The notes below the pieces were generated by a model. The model did no database searches and was not told the origin of the DNA. It saw only the letters and a program-made list of their open reading frames with translations. Made by a program: the position numbers and the translations under genes. Below, piece by piece: positions 61,657 to 64,000 of a DNA stretch of 64,000 bases. Numbering within the stretch: position 1 is the first letter of the stretch; every line of letters starts with the position of its first letter. Source of the stretch: Halorhabdus rudnickae (lineage in GTDB: Archaea > Halobacteriota > Halobacteria > Halobacteriales > Haloarculaceae); NCBI RefSeq assembly GCF_900880625.1, contig NZ_CAAHFB010000001.1, positions 1,550,001-1,614,000 of the forward strand, read 5' to 3'.

Positions 61657-62703
61657 ATGGACTACGGTCGCATTGCTGATCTCCCGGTCTCTATCGAGTC
61701 ACACGACCTGACGCTCAACGAGCGCAAGACTTCGAGTGGGTTCGAACGGGTCACGACGACGATTACGTTGCGGGGCGAGGGTACAGTCGGTCGCGGCGAG
61801 GACGTCACCTACGACGCGGAGGATCATCGGGCACTCGCGGCCAGTACGCCGCTATCGTTCGCCGGTGAGTACACGATCGACTCGTTCTCGGAGACCGTCG
61901 GTGAGATGAATCTCTTCCCCAGCGGGCCACAGCGCCCGCCGTCGCGGCGCTATCGGCGCTGGGCCCTCGAGAGCGCCGCTCTCGACCTGGCGTTGAAACA
62001 GGCCGGGACATCACTCGCCGAGGCTCTCGATCGATCGTTCGACCCCGTCCGGTACGTCGTGAGTACGCGCCTGGATGAGCCCCCCTCAACCGATCGACTG
62101 GACGCGATCCTGGAAAGTTACCCTGACGTGACATGCAAGCTAGATCCCACTGTCGAGTGGTCCCCGGAGCTGATCGAGGCAGTCGCCGAGCGCGACGCCG
62201 TCCGGACCCTCGACTTGAAAGGCCAGTACGCCCACGCCGATGTCCACCAGCCGGCGAACCCATCCCTCTACGAACGGCTCGTGAGGACCTTTCCGGGGGT
62301 GATCATCGAGGACCCGGCCGTCACCGAAGCGACCCGTCCCTTGCTGGCCGATCAGGTCGACCGCCTCGCCTGGGACGTCCCCGTGGAGGGCGTCGAATCG
62401 CTGGGTGTGTTGCCGTTCGAACCCCACTGGATCAACGTCAAGCCCTCCCGGATCGGAACGATCGAGGACCTCTGTGGCGTCGTCTCCTACTGCGAGGAGC
62501 ACGGGATCGGGATGTACGGCGGTGGCCAGTTCGAACTCGACGTAGGACGCGAACAGATACAAGCGCTGGCGTCGCTTTGCTACCCCGACGCCCCAAACGA
62601 CGTTGCGCCGAAGGGCTTCAACGACCCGGAGGTCGATCCCGGTCTCCCGGCGAGTCCACTCCAGCCTCCCGCAGCCGAGCCCGGATTCGGAGCGAGCGAG
62701 TGA
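61657..62703 (+). CDS. Enolase-superfamily-like protein (haloarchaeal)
   Basis: A 348-residue protein. The N-terminal part (about 1-95) resembles the capping domain of the enolase superfamily (SFSETVGEMNLFPSGPQR). The barrel part has WALESAALDLALKQAGTSLA, CKLDPTVEW (Lys strand), RTLDLKGQYAH and VIIEDPAVTEATRPLL. WINVKPSRIGTIEDLCGVVS and MYGGGQFELDVGREQIQALA follow. Key acids are present but the usual catalytic KxK motif is not obvious, so the activity is unknown. It is divergent from L40e. Confidence 0.75.
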   Translation: MDYGRIADLPVSIESHDLTLNERKTSSGFERVTTTITLRGEGTVGRGEDVTYDAEDHRALAASTPLSFAGEYTIDSFSETVGEMNLFPSGPQRPPSRRYRRWALESAALDLALKQAGTSLAEALDRSFDPVRYVVSTRLDEPPSTDRLDAILESYPDVTCKLDPTVEWSPELIEAVAERDAVRTLDLKGQYAHADVHQPANPSLYERLVRTFPGVIIEDPAVTEATRPLLADQVDRLAWDVPVEGVESLGVLPFEPHWINVKPSRIGTIEDLCGVVSYCEEHGIGMYGGGQFELDVGREQIQALASLCYPDAPNDVAPKGFNDPEVDPGLPASPLQPPAAEPGFGASE

Positions 62704-62758
62704 TTCCGCTGACGCCGGGATTGTGTCTCGTCTCCTCGTGATCACAAGGCTGGGTCTT

Positions 62759-63259
62759 TCAATCAGATTCGTCCGCGAGATAATCGTCCTGTACCGCGAC
62801 GACGGCCGCCGAGTCCTTACAGGCCGCGTAGCGTTCGAGCGGTTCGGCGTTGAGCTCCAGAAAAGTATGGCCCCAGGTGAACTTCGAGAGGATCTCCTCG
62901 GCCTGCTCGCGCTCGCCGAGGATGACAAGCGCGCCCGCGAAGGCCTCGACGGTCGACAGCTGGAAGGGAGTCCCGTAATTGACGGGGTTTCCCGCCACGA
63001 GGAACGGCAGCGAGCGCTGGACGCCCGGCAGGTCGAAGGCCTCCGTCTCGGCGGTCTCCCACGAGCAGTCCAGGGCGACCAGCCGGTCGTGGTCGGCGTC
63101 GGCCGGTGAGAGCGCTTGCTCGGCGAAAGGGTTGAGGACGATCCCCGGTGGGACGGACCGGGGCGAGCGGTGTAGTCTCGCCAGGTCGAAGCGGGCAAGC
63201 TTCCGGGCCGTGCACTTTTCGGGGTCGTCGTCGCCCTCGTAGCGGACGTGTAGCTCCAC
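62759..63259 (-). CDS. tsr3: Tsr3 homologue (DUF367), 16S/18S rRNA aminocarboxypropyltransferase
   Basis: A 166-residue protein of the archaeal and eukaryotic Tsr3 family, which transfers the aminocarboxypropyl group of SAM to a modified uridine in small-subunit rRNA. Motifs are [28 protein letters not shown]-like [15 protein letters not shown] and [32 protein letters not shown] and [17 protein letters not shown] follow. The length is typical for archaea. It is convergent with the enolase-like gene. Confidence 0.92.
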   Translation of the reverse strand: MELHVRYEGDDDPEKCTARKLARFDLARLHRSPRSVPPGIVLNPFAEQALSPADADHDRLVALDCSWETAETEAFDLPGVQRSLPFLVAGNPVNYGTPFQLSTVEAFAGALVILGEREQAEEILSKFTWGHTFLELNAEPLERYAACKDSAAVVAVQDDYLADESD

Positions 63260-63335
63260 GGAGAAGCATTTTCACGACGAGACAAAAGCAATACGGAGAG
63301 GCACGCTTAACACGGATGGGTCGCAACCAACGGAT

Positions 63336-64000
63336 ATGCTTCAGGTGGGCGAAAACGCGCTGACCTTCGAGTTGCCCGCCGTCCTCGAGGGGGACATCCA
63401 AACTCTCTCCCTCGAGGAGTACCTCGGCGAGCAGATCATCATCCTCGCGTTCTACCCGGGTGATTTCAACCCGGCCTGCGGCGAGGACAGCGGCCTCGAC
63501 GAACTCGACCTCTTTACGATGCAACCCGACGTGACGGTAATCGGTATCGCTCCCGATACGGTCTACAGCCACCGCCGGTTTGCGGACGCCTACGACCTGG
63601 CGATCCCGCTCGCTGCGGACACCACCGGGGAGGTCGCGGCGGCCTACGAGGTCGATCACGAGGACGAGTACGGCCAGGCTATCCCCCAGCGGGCGGTGTT
63701 CGTCGTCGATCTGGACGGTGTGATCCAGTACGCCTGGTCGACGCCGGACCCGTTGAAGGTACCCGACAGCGAAGCGATTCAGCGGGCAGTCGGGGATATC
63801 GGCGGCGATGCGACGGCCGTCTCGCGGTACCGCGTCGGCCACGCCCACTACGTCGAGGGGCGACGCGGATTCACCAGCGCGATGAACGCCTTCCAGGAAC
63901 ACGAGTGGATGGTCGCCCGATCGGACTTCCAGCGCGCCCGCGAGGAGTTCACCACCGCAGTCGAGGGGTTCGCCACGGCGGGGCGGTTCGTCGGCCACGC
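63336..64000 (+). CDS. Redoxin-domain (AhpC/TSA-like) protein, partial at window edge
   Basis: 222 codons to the window edge, starting MLQVGENALTFELPAVLEGD. Residues 1-150 form a peroxiredoxin/thioredoxin-like fold: IIILAFYPGDFNPACGEDSG (candidate peroxidatic Cys, though the usual TxxC spacing is altered to NPAC), VIGIAPDTVYSHRRFADAYD and RAVFVVDLDGVIQYAW. After it, a helical region (FTSAMNAFQEHEWMVARSDF) begins that continues past the edge, so this is a redoxin fused to another domain. Substrate unknown. Confidence 0.8.
   Translation, partial: MLQVGENALTFELPAVLEGDIQTLSLEEYLGEQIIILAFYPGDFNPACGEDSGLDELDLFTMQPDVTVIGIAPDTVYSHRRFADAYDLAIPLAADTTGEVAAAYEVDHEDEYGQAIPQRAVFVVDLDGVIQYAWSTPDPLKVPDSEAIQRAVGDIGGDATAVSRYRVGHAHYVEGRRGFTSAMNAFQEHEWMVARSDFQRAREEFTTAVEGFATAGRFVGH

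Overview
The window is chromosomal DNA from a halophilic archaeon (class Halobacteria). The reasons are a high-GC backbone, strongly acidic proteins, archaeal ribosomal proteins (an S6e start and L40e), archaeal or haloarchaeal enzymes (TrmY, CofH, DtdA, Tsr3, ThpR), Tat-type lipoprotein signals and HTH_10 regulators. Calling the genus is a guess: relics of carbohydrate enzymes such as a GH94 phosphorylase tail would fit a Halorhabdus-like organism.

Layout. 0-5 kb: a translationally coupled pabB-pabA-pabC operon, then an HhH protein and aroE. 5-15 kb: a CaCA-type antiporter coupled to D-aminoacyl-tRNA deacylase, a PIN toxin-antitoxin pair, thiC, two GNAT enzymes and a CinA-family gene whose 3' end runs into a tandem 60/61-bp repeat. 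15-22 kb: a shattered aminotransferase pseudogene, an XPD-like helicase, a MazEF pair and a decayed copy of the mazF tail. 22-34 kb: an ArsA-type ATPase, glycerate 2-kinase coupled to an SDR, endonuclease V, a zinc-finger rhomboid protein, three adjacent Met/His-rich membrane proteins, trmY, tRNA-Pro(CGG), a pilin, a TPR protein, ThpR and a ZIP transporter. 34-40 kb: a frameshifted HTH_10 regulator, hisB with an ACT-domain gene, pgi and a second PIN-toxin pair.

40-51 kb is the accessory region and the most interesting part. It is AT-rich compared with its flanks and sits on and inside a proC-proB-proA operon. Two homologous halocin-C8-like precursor genes lie here on the minus strand, one upstream of proC and one between proC and proB. 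Each has a Tat signal, a middle domain and a Cys-rich C-terminal microhalocin domain. Each is split by one frameshift in an A-run, and each has a small membrane protein immediately downstream. The 7.65-kb insertion between proC and proB is bounded by a 43-bp direct repeat (one mismatch) made of the proC end and the proB start. Three diverged copies of a roughly 150-185-bp repeat end in a remnant of the ProC C-terminal coding sequence. The same region holds a degenerate ISH3-like element with 18-bp inverted repeats, two IS6-family relics, a MITE-like element, a winged-helix regulator and unknown Tat-exported proteins.

51-64 kb returns to core genes: proB-proA, a GH94 relic, cofH, a MATE exporter, a second CaCA antiporter, an NhaP-TrkA antiporter, an MBL hydrolase, L40e, an enolase-like protein, tsr3 and the start of a peroxiredoxin-like gene. 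Everything is inferred by reading; no database search was run.
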